A DNA stretch of 64,000 nt, taken from NCBI GenBank assembly GCA_018287875.1, contig JAGVVL010000015.1:1798001-1862000 (forward strand), given 5' to 3'. The notes below the pieces were generated by a model that saw nothing but the letters and a program-made list of their open reading frames with translations, ran no database searches and was not told the DNA's origin. The stretch comes from Nigrospora sphaerica. Taxonomy: Eukaryota > Ascomycota > Sordariomycetes > Amphisphaeriales > Apiosporaceae. A program made the translations under genes and the position numbers. Below, one piece after another: positions 23,701-35,652 of this stretch (position 1 is the stretch's first letter; every line of letters begins with the position of its first letter).

Positions 23701-25226
23701 CGGAGCCATATCGTACGGACACGTGCTCTCGCTCCGACACTGCCACCTCCACGCACGCAACCCACCCGTCCGACCGCCAGCACTCGGCCATCGTCACATC
23801 GTGAACCTCGCAAGGCCGACTACCAAATGGCCCAATTCTCACATTGGACCCCGCCAGCCCATGCTAACGGCGGCGGCCCACGCACTGCACCATTGTTGCT
23901 GGCCGTTGCCGCTACGCCGATGGCTTTCTTTTCCCACGGACGTCTAAGAAATCAGGGGCAAGGTAAGCAGCCGTGTTTTCTCACGAGAGACCCCTTCTGC
24001 GCCTACATGCCAGGACAGCCGGTCACAGAAGGCCAGGAGCCCACACGCTCAGGCGAGCATGCTGGACCCCGTCTCGGCGTACGTACAGCCTAGGCAGGCC
24101 GGGGACTTTGACAAAGCTTGGTGAAATGTGTCGGCCGATGCAGCGTTTTGCTTCGTACGGCGCGGATAATGCCGACGCTGGGAAAGCGAATGACTGCAAT
24201 GGCCGGGCAAAAAACGCTTTGCGGCTCGGGTGGGGTTGGGGGAGGCTCTCGGGTAGGTTAGAGCGGGAGGATACATGAAAGTATGCCTACAAAGGTAATT
24301 CGAACTATGTAACTTTTGCTAGGCAAACTCCCCTTCCGACAGGGGTGCAGCACGAGAGGGTGCATCGTCACCTCGTCAACGTTTGTTTGCGCCAAGCAGC
24401 CATGGCCTACGACCGCCATTGAGGAGCCCTCTTGCACCATGTTGATTTCTTTGCGCGGGCGTTGACGTTCATGATATCGTGAAGTCGCTTATTCTCCAGT
24501 GGGCCAGTGAAGGCCTGGCTGTGTACTTATGTTGCGAACCCCATGCAGCGCGCTAGGATTTTAACCGAGCGCTGATGCTCTACCGGCGGGGTTTCTCACT
24601 CTTTCTTCCTCTCTCTCTCTCTCTCTCTCTCTTTGCGCCTCTTGATACCACGCAGAGGCCTTCACCGATTGTGAAACCCCCCGCCTCTGCATCGTACATC
24701 GAGGCTCGGCGAACAAAATATGAATGGCGATCAATCCGAACGGCAAGGCTGGCACTGCCGTCAGCTTCACATGACAGCTGAAAGGCCCAGGACCAACGTC
24801 CCCGCCCCGGAGGGGGAAGGGGGCCCTTATTCGCCGGGGTCCAATTCGGTAAGCACTTAGAAACTTGTTGTGAGTCAACGCCGAGGGTTTGGATCGGCAC
24901 CGAAAAGGTGGGACAATAGGGCATGGCAGCGGGCCGGTTGGCCGGATGGTCGGCAGGGACCGTAGGGCCCCCCTTGGCCCCCCCCCCTCCAGAGACGAAG
25001 GATTCGTATGAACCTTGTTTGCAGGTTGAGGGTATTTCCTAATCATAGAATCATGGTATGATGGTATAACAACTAAAAAACTGCTGGCTCGCCGGCGCCA
25101 CAGCCTCCAAAATGACACCATCCCAGCGTGTTGCCTTCCCCAGGCAACCGGCCGGGACCCCCGTGCTCCGTTCGCCTGTGGGCCAATGGCCCGTACTGCT
25201 TGCTCCCCGGCACCGACTCCTTTTAC
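20767..25226. other. 4.5-kb gene-free region
   Basis: Upstream of the GMC-hydrolase gene and downstream of glutamate dehydrogenase. The many short open frames on both strands have no recognisable domain and do not join at splice sites. It contains (CGG)9, a CT microsatellite (about 24608-24634) and A/T or C runs. It probably holds the GMC-hydrolase promoter; a lineage-specific or non-coding gene cannot be excluded. Confidence 0.5.
22325..22351. repeat. (CGG)9 trinucleotide repeat
   Basis: Nine uninterrupted CGG units in gene-free sequence. Confidence 0.9.
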
Positions 25227-26687
25227 CTACCACCAATCGCCGTGGTCGTGCATGGCCCTGACCACTTTGACGAAGCCGGCAATGTTGCTTCCCGCCACCA
25301 GGTTGGGCAGCTCGCCCTCCTTGGACTCGACGTACTCCTGGGCCGTCTGGAGCGCGTTCTCAAAGGCGTTCTTCATGATGTCCTTGAGCTTCTCGTCCAC
25401 CTCCTCGCGGGTCCAGGAGAGACGCTGGCTGTTCTGGGCCATCTCGAGGCCCGAGACGGCGACGCCGCCGCAGTTGGAGGCCTTGCCGGGGGCGTACCAG
25501 ACGGCGTCGTTGCCCTTGGACTTGCGCACGCCCTCGAACACGTCGATGGCCTCCTGGGTGCAGCCCATGTTGGAGCCCTCGGCGACGAACTGGCAGCCGT
25601 TGGCCACGAGCGCCTCGGCCTCGGCCTTGCTGACCTCGTTCTGCGTGGCGCACGGCAGCGCGATGTCGACGGCGCCGACGTGCACCCACGGGCGCGCGCC
25701 CTCGAGGTACTTGAAGCGGCCCTGGTGCTCGTACGCCGTCAGCGGCTTGCGCGCCACCTTGATGTCGGCGATGGCCGCCACGTCGGCGGGCGTGAAGCCG
25801 GCGGCCCCCTCGGCGACGAGCGCGCCCTGCGAGTCCGAGAGCGACACCACCGTGGCGCCGAGCTCGATGCACTTGAGGGCCGCGTACTGGGCGACGTTGC
25901 CCGAGCCGCTGATGGCCACCCGCTTGCCGGCAAAGGTGCCCTTGCCGGCGTGCCGGAGCATGTGCTCGACGTAGTAGATGAGGCCGTACCCCGTCGCCTC
26001 GGGCCGGATCAGGCTGCCGCCCCAGGTGCCGCCCTTGCCGGTGAGCACGCCTTCCCACTTGTTGGTGAACTTCTTGTAGGCGCCAAACAGGTAGCCGATC
26101 TCGCGGCCGCCCACGCCAATGTCGCCCGCCGGCACGTCGGTGTCGGCGCCGATGTGTTTGCTCAGCTCCCGCATGAAGGCGTAGCAGAACCTCCGGATCT
26201 CGTTGTCGCTCTTGCCCTTGGGGTCGAAGTCGGCACCGCCTTTGCCGCCGCCCATGTTCAGTCCGGTCAAGGCATTTTTGAAGATCTGCTCGAAGCCGAG
26301 GAACTTGAGACTGCGCCGGGCGAACGTCAGCAACTATACAATGCTGCCGTGTAACGGTTTACTCACATGGACAGGTTCACTGTGGGGTGGAGTCTCAACC
26401 CTCCCTTGTAAGGTCCGAGGGCCGAGTTGTACTGAACACGGTAGCCCCGGTTCACTTGTACGTTGCCCTTGTCATCTTCCCAGACGACGCGGAACTGAAT
26501 GATGCGCTCGGGAATCGAAACAATCTTTAGGGCAGTCCTGTATTCCGGGTGCTTTGTGAAAAGAGAGCTCTCCTCGAGCGAACTGACAAGTTCTGCGACA
26601 AGTCAGACAAGGCACGGTGAGAGCCTAGGGAAGATTCATACCGCTGTAGGCCTGCTCGAACTCTGGCTCGGACGGAAGGTTCGACAT
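25227..26687 (-). CDS. gdhA: NADP-specific glutamate dehydrogenase
   Basis: Reductive amination of 2-oxoglutarate with ammonium and NADPH, the main route of ammonium assimilation in fungi; cytosolic. Three exons, 26687-26642, 26592-26367 and 26310-25227, encode 451 residues, the usual size of the hexameric fungal enzyme (Neurospora am). The N-terminus [14 protein letters not shown] and [15 protein letters not shown] precede the strongly conserved [20 protein letters not shown] and [14 protein letters not shown], which contain the catalytic lysines. The NADP-binding fold follows with [16 protein letters not shown]. Introns are 49 and 56 nt. The second acceptor is the CGCAG just before the Leu-Lys-Phe codons; the earlier TATAG would hit a stop. 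Such genes are normally under nitrogen control, but I could not single out convincing sites. Confidence 0.96.
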
Positions 26688-29600
26688 GGCGAAGGCGAGG
26701 CCGCTATGCGTCGGTATGAGAAGATGTGGTGCTATCTGTTGACTTGATGCCTCGGGTATATCGAGTACGTGATGAAGCTGTCTCTCTGGTGGGAGGATGT
26801 AAGAGGAGGATTAGGGAGCAACAAGAACTGGGCAACGAGGCCGTGGACTGGCCGGCCCTTTATACATGGAGGATGGACAAGAGCGTGCCATGGCTATGAC
26901 AGGCCGTATAGACAAAGACTGGAGTCCGCGGAGGAGGTGGGCTACCTCGTCTCTGTACGCCCGTTCCAAGTGCGCCGCGCCGTCAGTCCCCCCAAAACGG
27001 GCTGTTATCGAGGCAGGGACCCAAGGCCATGTACACGTTCCGACTGCGGCCGTAGGCTTCAGACACGCCGGGCTGACTAACCCTCTTCAGCGTCATCTTC
27101 CCTGCTGCTGAGCGGGTGGGATGGCGGGTGCTAAAGCATTCATGGGGGGTTGGGGTCGCGTCTTTACTGCCCGAGACATTCCTCAGATCCCACCCAAGAG
27201 ACCAGGAGGGCATGGCCGTGAGAGAAGCGAGAGGCTAGAGGTCAGGCCCGCCGGGCGACAACCCCCAAAAAGAAACGGTGACGAGTGGTGTCATTGGATG
27301 AAGCCCCTTGGGGGTCCGGTCTCCGGGCAGGAAAAGAGGGCACTAGGATCGTCTCCTCGCCAGGCCGGCGTCCCACGCTTCCCACGCGCGAGTTCCACGA
27401 TTCCGAGAGCGCGGAAAGCCCAGCGATGACGGCACGGAGCGACGGGGGCCCAGCCCAGGTCGCCTGTAGCTGATGCTAGCGCGGGAGGGCGGACGATTAG
27501 TGTCGCGTGGGCCGGAGCCGATCCCTGGCCGGCAGACAAGCTCTTATCCTGGCCTCGTGATTGGCCTCTACCCACCTCCAGGGCCTGAATCCCAAATTCT
27601 CTCGGTAATGCTTCCTGTAAGATCATCGACACCTCCCCAGCTGAAGACGGCATCCGTTGCCGGCATGTAGGGTTGCCCAATCTGCCATCCTCCTGCCCCT
27701 CCCCCGTACCACGGTTCCACACCTCGCGAGTATGTAAGCAGCCTGGCCGAACTGTTCCGACCAGGCTGAAGGCGCCGACACCGGCTGGTCAAATTTCGGG
27801 CGTCTACCCGCCGTTGCGCCCAACGCAGACGTCGATATTGCTTTCCGCCTCGACCCAGCGCCTTCGTCGGCCGTCCCCCCGATGCGACATTGGGTCCGGA
27901 GGCAGAAATTTGCTCCACGTCTTTGCTACAACTATGAGTTCGCCGTGGGCGGGTCGCCAACTGGCCGCGCCCAAGTGCCGGTCGTATTTACGACTTCGCC
28001 CGACCAGGTCCGTTACCGGCCCTGGAGAAACACCAACCTTAGGACATCCGGCTTTTTTTTTTCAAGATGACTGATGACGACTTGGCCGTTCTTGCTGGAG
28101 CATGAGAGGGGCTCTCTTGCGGAACATCAAAAATCCCTTTCGCCAGAATCTGCGTGGAACTCGCCAAGTCTCGAAAAAGACCGCCCAGGCGCCTTTACTG
28201 ATGGTCATAAAAGCCAAGCAGCTAGAATATAGAAGTACCGCAGTAAAGCCGCATCTCGGGCATCTCGTACAAGCCGCCACCTTTACGGAATTGTGCCACG
28301 CCGGTTTCCCGAAGGAGTAGCCGTCCTCTCTCTCTGCATCCGGAGTTACAGAATTCACACGCACCCTCTGTTAGGCTTAGTCCGCCCCCCGTTTGCTGTA
28401 CGAGTTTTGTACCATAGCCCTGGTAATTACAAGTGCGTTCCCCGTCCACCTGAGCTCCCCCAGACCTCATGCTCTCGACTCTTCCGATCATCCACCGTCA
28501 CTGAACAGCCCACGACCCGTTCGGCCAGTACCTAACGCAAACAGGGCTCTTATATGTGTCATTTCTTGTTCCTGGAATACGCGAAATGGTGATAGCCCAT
28601 GGGATAGTATGAGCAACCAGCCGGTGGCTTTTGAAACCAGCATCCGCGCGCTTCCAATGTAACCACGAAACACTCTCGCCCCCATTACCACTAATAAAGC
28701 CATCTACTATCCCTAACCTTTCGAATTCACGGCTTTGACTGACCAAGGATGGGAAGTACTGTGTATTTTCCGGGCGTAGTGAATCTTTCATGAAGCCCAA
28801 AGATTCAACGTCACTTCATGAACCCGGTGACTCGAGCGTCCAAAACCCTGTTTGATATTTGGGTGGGTGTAGAAGGTCGCATGGCAATGCTATACACGAC
28901 CACGGAACGGGCCAGGACCAGGCGCGCCCGGGACGCTAAGATTCGATTGAGAGATCGTTTACGCGCCACCAGGAACGCGACCGGTTCCAAGCGGACGGAT
29001 TCAGAAGGTGATGCGAGCTATCAAATATACAACGCTCACGGCAAACTGCTGCGGCGCCGCCGGAATGTCTGCCGCTTGGATTAAATGCAACTGGCGAAAT
29101 ATCGCCCGTGCTGACTACGAATGAGACCGGAATCCCAGGGGGAGGGTAGGGGATTAAAATATGCCTGCTCGGGTCTCTTACTCTACGAATTGAATATTAA
29201 AGTTCAGTTCTGGAGGTTGGCCCTTGTTCCGAGTAATTGTATTGCCCGTTAATCCCACATTCCAGCGAGGCCATGCGCACTATAACGGGAAAAGATCAGG
29301 GGGGTATAGTTTCCACCATTTCATAACCGCAAGTCATATCTGCTCGTATCGGGAATGTATGCTCGTCTGCCGGCTGCTAAAACCTGCCATGATCGACCTG
29401 CCCTGCCGACATGCCTGGCAGACTGGCCTGGCAGACTGTATTTGGAGGGGGATGGGGGCTGCATACCGTATCTTTTGAGTGGTGAAGATTGGCGAAAGTT
29501 GGCGAGGTCGGAAGGCTTGGGTTAGAAGTCGGATAAAAAGTATTAACAGAGGCCCATTTTCTGGCTTAACCATTTTGCCGGCGCGCGAAGCTTACCATTA

Positions 29601-30022
29601 CATGCGTTTGTGTTTGTACTTCGAGCCTCCATACTTTGTCACCCCATACTCTTACGCACGAAGATTTTCCCTCTGCCCACGGCTTCGCGTCACCTTCCCC
29701 CAACCTCTCGAACCTTGCCGAGCAAGACTTGATCACCCTTTCATCTTCGTTTCAATAATCTTCTCGTCTATAAGAATCATGGTGAGTTTATCCTTTTTTT
29801 TCAAGAAACTGATGAGGTCCTGGGTTGTTATCTACCCATATTATTCCTCAAAGTACCCCAAGCAACATTGTAATACTAACGATATCAGATTCACTTGTCG
29901 CTGAGTGCACGCCGCGAGGAAGGACCGCTTCCAGCCCGCGCGCCTGCTTTCTGCTTACCGTTCACCTAATATTTTCCAATATCAATCGGCAGGTCAAACA
30001 AACAAACGGAAAACTGCTCAAC
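26688..30022. other. 3.3-kb gene-free region between gdhA and a decayed gene
   Basis: The first few hundred bases should hold the gdhA promoter. No protein family is recognisable in 27-29.7 kb. At 29779-29781 an ATG is followed directly by a GTGAGT donor, with a TACTAAC branch-like string (29874-29880) and a CAG acceptor ending at 29888, so a spliced leader or short upstream reading frame probably precedes the decayed gene. Confidence 0.45.
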
Positions 30023-31475
30023 ATGGCGCCAATTCGAAGCCCCGACACTAGCCCCCTGATGAATAGGCTACCGAGGTTTGTGGCGTGGCCGGATACACGA
30101 GATGAAGTCCCAGAACCGACGGACGAGCAGAAGACCAAGAGACTCACTGATGTGAAAATCTCGGCACCAAGCTAAAGAATGAGAACGACGAGAAGGCCGA
30201 ACTGCCACTCCATCAGATTGAAGAGCCCCGAATGGAAGACGAGAACGGGAATGACCTACCCGTTTGGAGGATCGAGGCGAGACTGGCCGATCGGGCCGCG
30301 CTTCAAATCACGTTCTGGGAAACGTGGGACAGTCCAGAGGCACAAAAACGGTACCACGGCCTGACAGTCAACAACTTATCGATCTCATCCTAACGGAACC
30401 CACCGCACGCCAGGCCCTCTGCTTTGATAATGGCATGTATCTTGTAGAGGCGGTTGAGTTCCACACATGGCAGCAAACCAGAAACCAACCCGATCGGGGC
30501 TGACGGTTCGATTCGTTTTTACCCGTACCCCGGACAGTCGGTCACTCTAACCGCCGATGAAGTCGAACTCCTCAGGTTGCGAGGAAACAATCGCCTCCAA
30601 ATGCCGATGTCGATGAAAGCTAAGTGGCAGAACGTCATTCCGACCATGTGGCCGCATACCATTCAGTCGAAGATGTCTAGTTGGGCCCTCAACCAGGATA
30701 TGACACACTATATCCCATTCGCCAATGTACAGCAGAGACCATGGGGGATGGCACGTCCTTTGTTGGCTGGACCGTGCTGCTATACGCCATGAATCTTGGA
30801 ACGTTCCCGTGGACTTGCTGGCAACGGGTCGTTGATATGAATCGCCAGTGGCACTTTTCCGTCCTGCCCATGTTTATGGTCGGGCTGAGGCATCTCAATG
30901 GTTTGTCCGTTTGTTTGGACATCCCCGTGTACCGAGGCGAGGATCGCGCCCATCAAATACTCCCACATATTCAAAACGACCAGCGAACACAGGTTCCGGA
31001 AGAAACAGCCCCGTCCTCACCGAAAATGAGCGACAAACTGGTAGACGAATCGACCACTGACCGAGTGGAGCTGGTCGAAACCCAGACACAATTGGATTCA
31101 ACCAAGGCCGAACGCGACGAGTACGCCAATAAGTCTGTAGACGCCTGCCGGAACGAACTAAGCAAACTGGAGAAACATATTGCAATCTTGTCCGCCGAGG
31201 TGAAAACTAAGGACAAGGTACTGCGGCTTAACGAGAATACTATTGCCGGCCTGGATAGCCTCGTAAAGACTCTCAAGAAGGATAATGCTGGTGAGATTGA
31301 TAAGACGACCTAAGCGTTCCAAGATATGCTGGCGCAAGCCCGAACGCAACTGGAAGCCACGAGCAAGCAGTGCGATGTGGAGACGTGCTCAATAGCCGAA
31401 AGTGTCTGGCTGCGATGTTTACCCCACACCCAGTGCCTCATATTTGAAGTCGGGCATCGGTTATGCACATGCTGA
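30023..31475 (+). pseudogene. Decayed gene of unknown function with coiled-coil C-terminus
   Basis: Five consecutive stretches read like one acidic, charged protein but lie in alternating frames. They begin at the ATG at 30023 (APIRSPDTSPLMNRLP) and shift near 30155-30172 into KLKNENDEKAELPLHQIEEP, near 30340-30375 into DLILTEPTARQALCFDNGMY, near 30460-30500 into DGSIRFYPYPGQSVTLTADE, and near 30715-30780 into GDGTSFVGWTVLLYAMNL. The last frame continues as a coiled coil (LVETQTQLDSTKAERDEYA) to a stop at 31311-31313, and the same frame stays coiled-coil-like after it (AFQDMLAQARTQLEA) to 31475. No plausible introns bridge the shifts. I do not recognise the family. Either it is a pseudogene or the assembly has several single-base errors here. 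Confidence 0.6.
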
Positions 31476-31828
31476 TCAGGTCCATGATGCCGCGAGTTAT
31501 CAACAGCATGCTTCAGTTTTGCAAGTATACACGAGGCGTGCATACAGTCTCAAGGAGCCCCAACATGGTATGTAAATAGTCCCGGCCTGGTCAATTGCTT
31601 GGGTTAAGTAGTGGATGCGGCAGGCGGTCAGATAGTTCTCCGATTGCCCCACGCTGGATTCTGCCAGCTACCCGTTCCATCCAGGATCATATCGCCAGTC
31701 TTTCGAACATCACCTGCCGCCTTGCCATCAGCTCGATATTCGCGGTCATTGTCCGCCCCCCGCGCCTCGCCTGTCTCATTACCCTTTCCCCCATATAACC
31801 GGGCTACCCCGGTCGCAAAGCCGCCACG

Positions 31829-33412
31829 ATGGTGAACATCACAGAGAAGATCAAGGAGTAAGGCTTGCAGAATACCCCGCCATGAGGCTTGGCCCGGCAG
31901 TCGAGAGCTTACATGCGAGTCGCACAGGATTGAGGATGAGATGAGGAGGACGCAGAGTAAGCCCCCACTCAAACCCACGAGAGTTTCTTCCGAAACGCAC
32001 AAGACTAACCCGACTTGCCGCGCTTCAGAGAACAAGGCTACAGGTGAATTGCGACGGCCCCCCACAACGTAGCCAGCGCGAAACGGTTCCCGGTGTTAAC
32101 GGCCGAAACCTCTCCCCAGAATACCACCTTGGATTATTAAAAGGGTACGACGACCTCTGAAAGCCGGTAGCATCGGTCGCAAAGAAAACACAGAAGAAAA
32201 GACCAAGAAGGAAAAAAGTTCTGACCGTCTCGGGGGATCAGAAAGCTTGCGCGACTCCGCGCCCAACTCCTCGAGCCGGGCCCGGGCTCGGGCGGCGCCG
32301 GCGGCGCCGGCTTCGACGTCAGCAAGAGCGGCGACGCGCGCATAGCGTTGGTGGGGTTCCCGTCGGTGGGCAAGTCGACATTCCTGTCCAAGGTGACCAA
32401 GACGCGGTCCGAGGTGGCGTCGTACGCCTTCACGACGCTGACGGCGATTCCGGGCGTGCTCGAGTACGGCGGCGCCGAGATCCAGCTGCTCGACCTGCCT
32501 GGAATCATCGAGGGCGCCGCCGAGGGCAAGGGCCGCGGCCGCCAGGTCATATCGGCCGCCAAGACGAGCGACCTTATCCTCATGGTGCTCGACGCCACCA
32601 AGAAGGCCGAGCAGCGCGCCCTGCTCGAGGCCGAGCTCGAGGCCGTCGGTATCCGCCTGAACCGTGAGCCGCCGTACGTTGCCCTTCCCCCTCTCCCCTT
32701 TCGCGATGGTTCCCCCCCCCCTTTCCCCTTTTACATCGAAACCGCTAGAGGCATCATCCGTAATATGTGGCCACCTTGCCGGCGGGGTGTACGGCGGTAT
32801 CGGCACTGACGGCGGGCGCATCGCAGAAACATTTACCTCAAGCCGAAAAAGGCGGGCGGCATGAAGATCACGTTCTCGTCGCCGCCGAAGCGGCTGGACG
32901 AGAAGATGGTGTTCAACATCCTCAAGGACTACAAGCTGCTCAACTGCGAGGTGCTCGTGCGCGACGACGAGGCGACGGTCGACGACCTCATCGACGTCAT
33001 CATGAAGGACCACCGCAAGTACATCAAGTGCCTGTACGTGTACAACAAGATCGACAGCGTGTCGCTCGACTTCCTCGACCGGCTCGCGCGCGAGCCCCAC
33101 ACCGTTGTCATGAGCTGCGAGCTCGACCTCGGCATCCAGGACGTCGTCGACCGCTGCTGGAAGGAGCTCGCCCTCATCCGCATCTACACCAAGCGCAAGG
33201 GCACCGACCCCGACTTCAGCGAGGCCCTCATCGTCCGCAAGGACAGCACCATCGAGGACGTCTGCGACCGCATCCACCGCAGCATGAAGGAGACGTACAA
33301 GTACGCCCTCGTCTGGGGCGCCAGCGCCCGCCACGTTCCGCAGCGCGTCGGCCTGGGCCACCCCGTGGCCGACGAGGACGTCGTCTACATCGTGAGCGGC
33401 TTTAAAGCATAG
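31829..33412 (+). CDS. rbg1: Developmentally regulated GTP-binding protein Rbg1/DRG1
   Basis: Ribosome-associated Obg-class GTPase that works with Tma46/DFRP1 to relieve stalled translation. Six exons (31829-31857, 31928-31956, 32029-32043, 32120-32144, 32242-32673, 32827-33412) encode 371 residues, the family's usual length. The N-terminal helix [20 protein letters not shown] and the HLGLLKGKLARLR segment come from the four small exons. G-motifs follow: GFPSVGKS (71-78), DLPGI and NKID. The TGS domain ends the protein ([10 protein letters not shown]). Exons 1-4 are 29, 29, 15 and 25 nt, and every junction keeps the frame of the conserved N-terminus. The ~350 bases before 31829 are presumed promoter. 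Confidence 0.95.
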
Positions 33413-34036
33413 GGAGGGGGCCCGCCGTGTAGGCCGGGGGTCGTCTCAAGAGCAATGCGACAACTAAACAGGAACAGACGGGGAGCCCAAACCCGCCGGG
33501 CTGCTTCTCATGTGACTCGTGTGTGCTGTAAACTGTACTGGCAAACATTCATTCACGCCCGATCGTTCACGACCACCCGCGTGCTTGCTAAACAGCTGCG
33601 AGGGTGACAAATGTGCCCCTCCTATCAATAGTATGTGGCTTGGTCTCGAGAAAAGAACCGCAGCCTCCCTTTCCTGAACGCCGTAACGGGGCTTTCCCCT
33701 CCCCCCTCCGGGTATTGGGGAAACGTAACAAAAGAAATGCCCCTGTCCTTGCCTTCCGTGCCCTGGGCCCCCGGTTTGCCTGTTCATACAGTCATAAGCG
33801 GAAGGAGAACCAAATACAAGCCGGCCCCGGCCAACGAACGCCCCGTATTAAAACAAACAAGAAACCCCATGCGCGATCAAAAGAAGCAGCTGGGAAGCCG
33901 CCGCGCTCTGCAGAATTGTACACGTGTCCCACCAACCGGCCCATGAAGAAGGGGATCGGGTGTTGTTGGCTGTGGTTGCCGCTGCCGCCGTGGGTGGCAC
34001 GATACGCGACGACAGCGGGGGTGATGGTGGGCTCGC
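33413..34036. other. Convergent intergenic region
   Basis: 3' ends of rbg1 (+) and the Spo12-family gene (-). No gene or structured element recognised. Confidence 0.5.
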
Positions 34037-34649
34037 TTAGTTGAAGGGCCGGCCGACGGCGCTTCTAGCACCCAGGACGTTCTCGCCCTCGAATTTCTTG
34101 GCCGACTGTTGGGCGAAGAGAGACTTGGGCTTGGTTCTGTGAGCAGGGGGGGCGACCGCGGTTAGCCATGTATATCCGGAAGACAGTTGAGATGGGCGCT
34201 GGGGCCGATCCGACGATTCGGGGTCACTAGGAAAGTACCGCCGATTGTGGTAAACTTACTTGCTGACCTGCTTGTTGCGCAGCTTGCTGAGCTTGGCCGT
34301 GCAGGGGCTCATGATGTCGTCAGAGGGGGAGACGAGCTTCTTGTCCCTGCGCGAGCGGGCTGGGTCAGCTAATGGCGACGGGTGGGAAGGGCCGGCGCCT
34401 CGTTGAATCCGTTTCGAACGGAAGCTGACCCTCGCAACGGCGCATTGAACAGGTACAACGGCCGTCAAGGACAGCCAGGGCCGAGGAGGAATCCACTCAC
34501 TTCTCTGCCTCCATCTTGGACTTCAGCACCTGGCGGTGGTACTCCATGCTCATAACATCCTTCGCGACAGGCGCCTTGGCGCCGCTTTCGTCGGCGCGCA
34601 TGGCGATGTGCGAGTTGGAATCCTTGGGAGCCAGGATGTTGGTCGACAT
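34037..34649 (-). CDS. Spo12-family mitotic-exit protein
   Basis: Small nuclear protein family that promotes release of Cdc14 phosphatase during anaphase. Three exons, 34649-34501, 34346-34260 and 34136-34037 (introns 154 and 123 nt), encode 111 residues. The Spo12 signature is SPSDDIMSPCTAKLSKLRNK, with the SP sites expected for cell-cycle kinase control. The N-terminus MSTNILAPKDSNSHIAMRAD and the tail SLFAQQSAKKFEGENVLGAR look typical for filamentous ascomycete members. Start chosen at the CCACCATGTC context. The motif makes the family firm; the cellular role in this organism is by analogy. Confidence 0.85.
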
Positions 34650-35652
34650 GGTGGCGGGGAAAGTAGCTGGGCCGGACAAGCGTTGTGTGTATGCAACAAG
34701 GAAGGGCGATGATGCTCGGGACGTTTGCAGACTTTTCTTTCGCAGCGATGGCTTGGGTGGCTATGGGCTCATGCAGATGGGGAAGGGTGAGTGCGACAGG
34801 AGAGAGTCAGGATGGATGGTGGATGTTGGAGGTGCGAGATGATAGATGGATGAATTGGGGTCGGAAGCTTGGGTTGGAACAACGGACAAATATGCAAGGT
34901 CGTCCGTCGGTCGATCTGCCCAGTACTTGTATGTGTATCGCAGAACGGTGGGCCAGTCTGGCATGGTGGAATCATGACGAGGAACTGCACCCCGAAAAGA
35001 ATCTTTCTTATTTCGCAACCCTTGAAGTAAATAGTGGGCTTGTTGACCGGGCAACCACGTTAACCTCGTACATCCCTCACGTATTCTCGACCCGCGAGCT
35101 TCCCCTGGGTTTCCCTGCCTAACAGCTGGGCGGGCCGGTTCAAGCTTCCAGGTTGTGCACATCTCGCTGAAACCGTCCCCTGGTCCACCCACTATGAAAT
35201 TGCCGAAAGGGAAAAAGGTGCCGTTCAAGCCATCTCATTCCATATCGTCGTCCTACCAACCGGTGGTGTACCGCCCTGGTTTGCCCCGGCTTTGTCTATC
35301 CGCTACGGTTTGTCATGACTCAAAAAACGAGAACACTTTCTCGAGTGCAGGCTGCTGTGTACGAGAACAAATGCGTCAACGCGGTTGCTTCGGAACCAGC
35401 ATTTGCCCCGGCGTGGCACTAACAACCTTTGGGCACTCCCCCCCAAAACTGGGAGCCCTGGCCGGGCCCGTTCTGCCGGTCTACTCATGCACCTACATGC
35501 CGAGTGAGGCACACGCACTGCGCAACACGTGGGCCTGAATCCCGGTATGCAGTGGCACTTGTTGTTCATACAGAGCATTGAGCGCGCGCTCGCTTCCATG
35601 ACTACATATCTGCATACATATCCGTACACGGCTGCCGGGTTCGCTAAGTATG
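34650..35652. other. Intergenic region, Spo12-family promoter side
   Basis: Between the Spo12-family start and the stop of the acyl-CoA dehydrogenase gene, which lie on the same strand. No gene recognised. Confidence 0.5.

Noticed and set aside
24520..24600. Minus-strand tRNA-like string with GGTAGAGCATCAG, a 7-nt TTAAAAT loop and GGGGTTCGC
   Set aside because: The 5' D-stem half, T-stem and acceptor stem do not pair; at best a degraded relic or coincidence.
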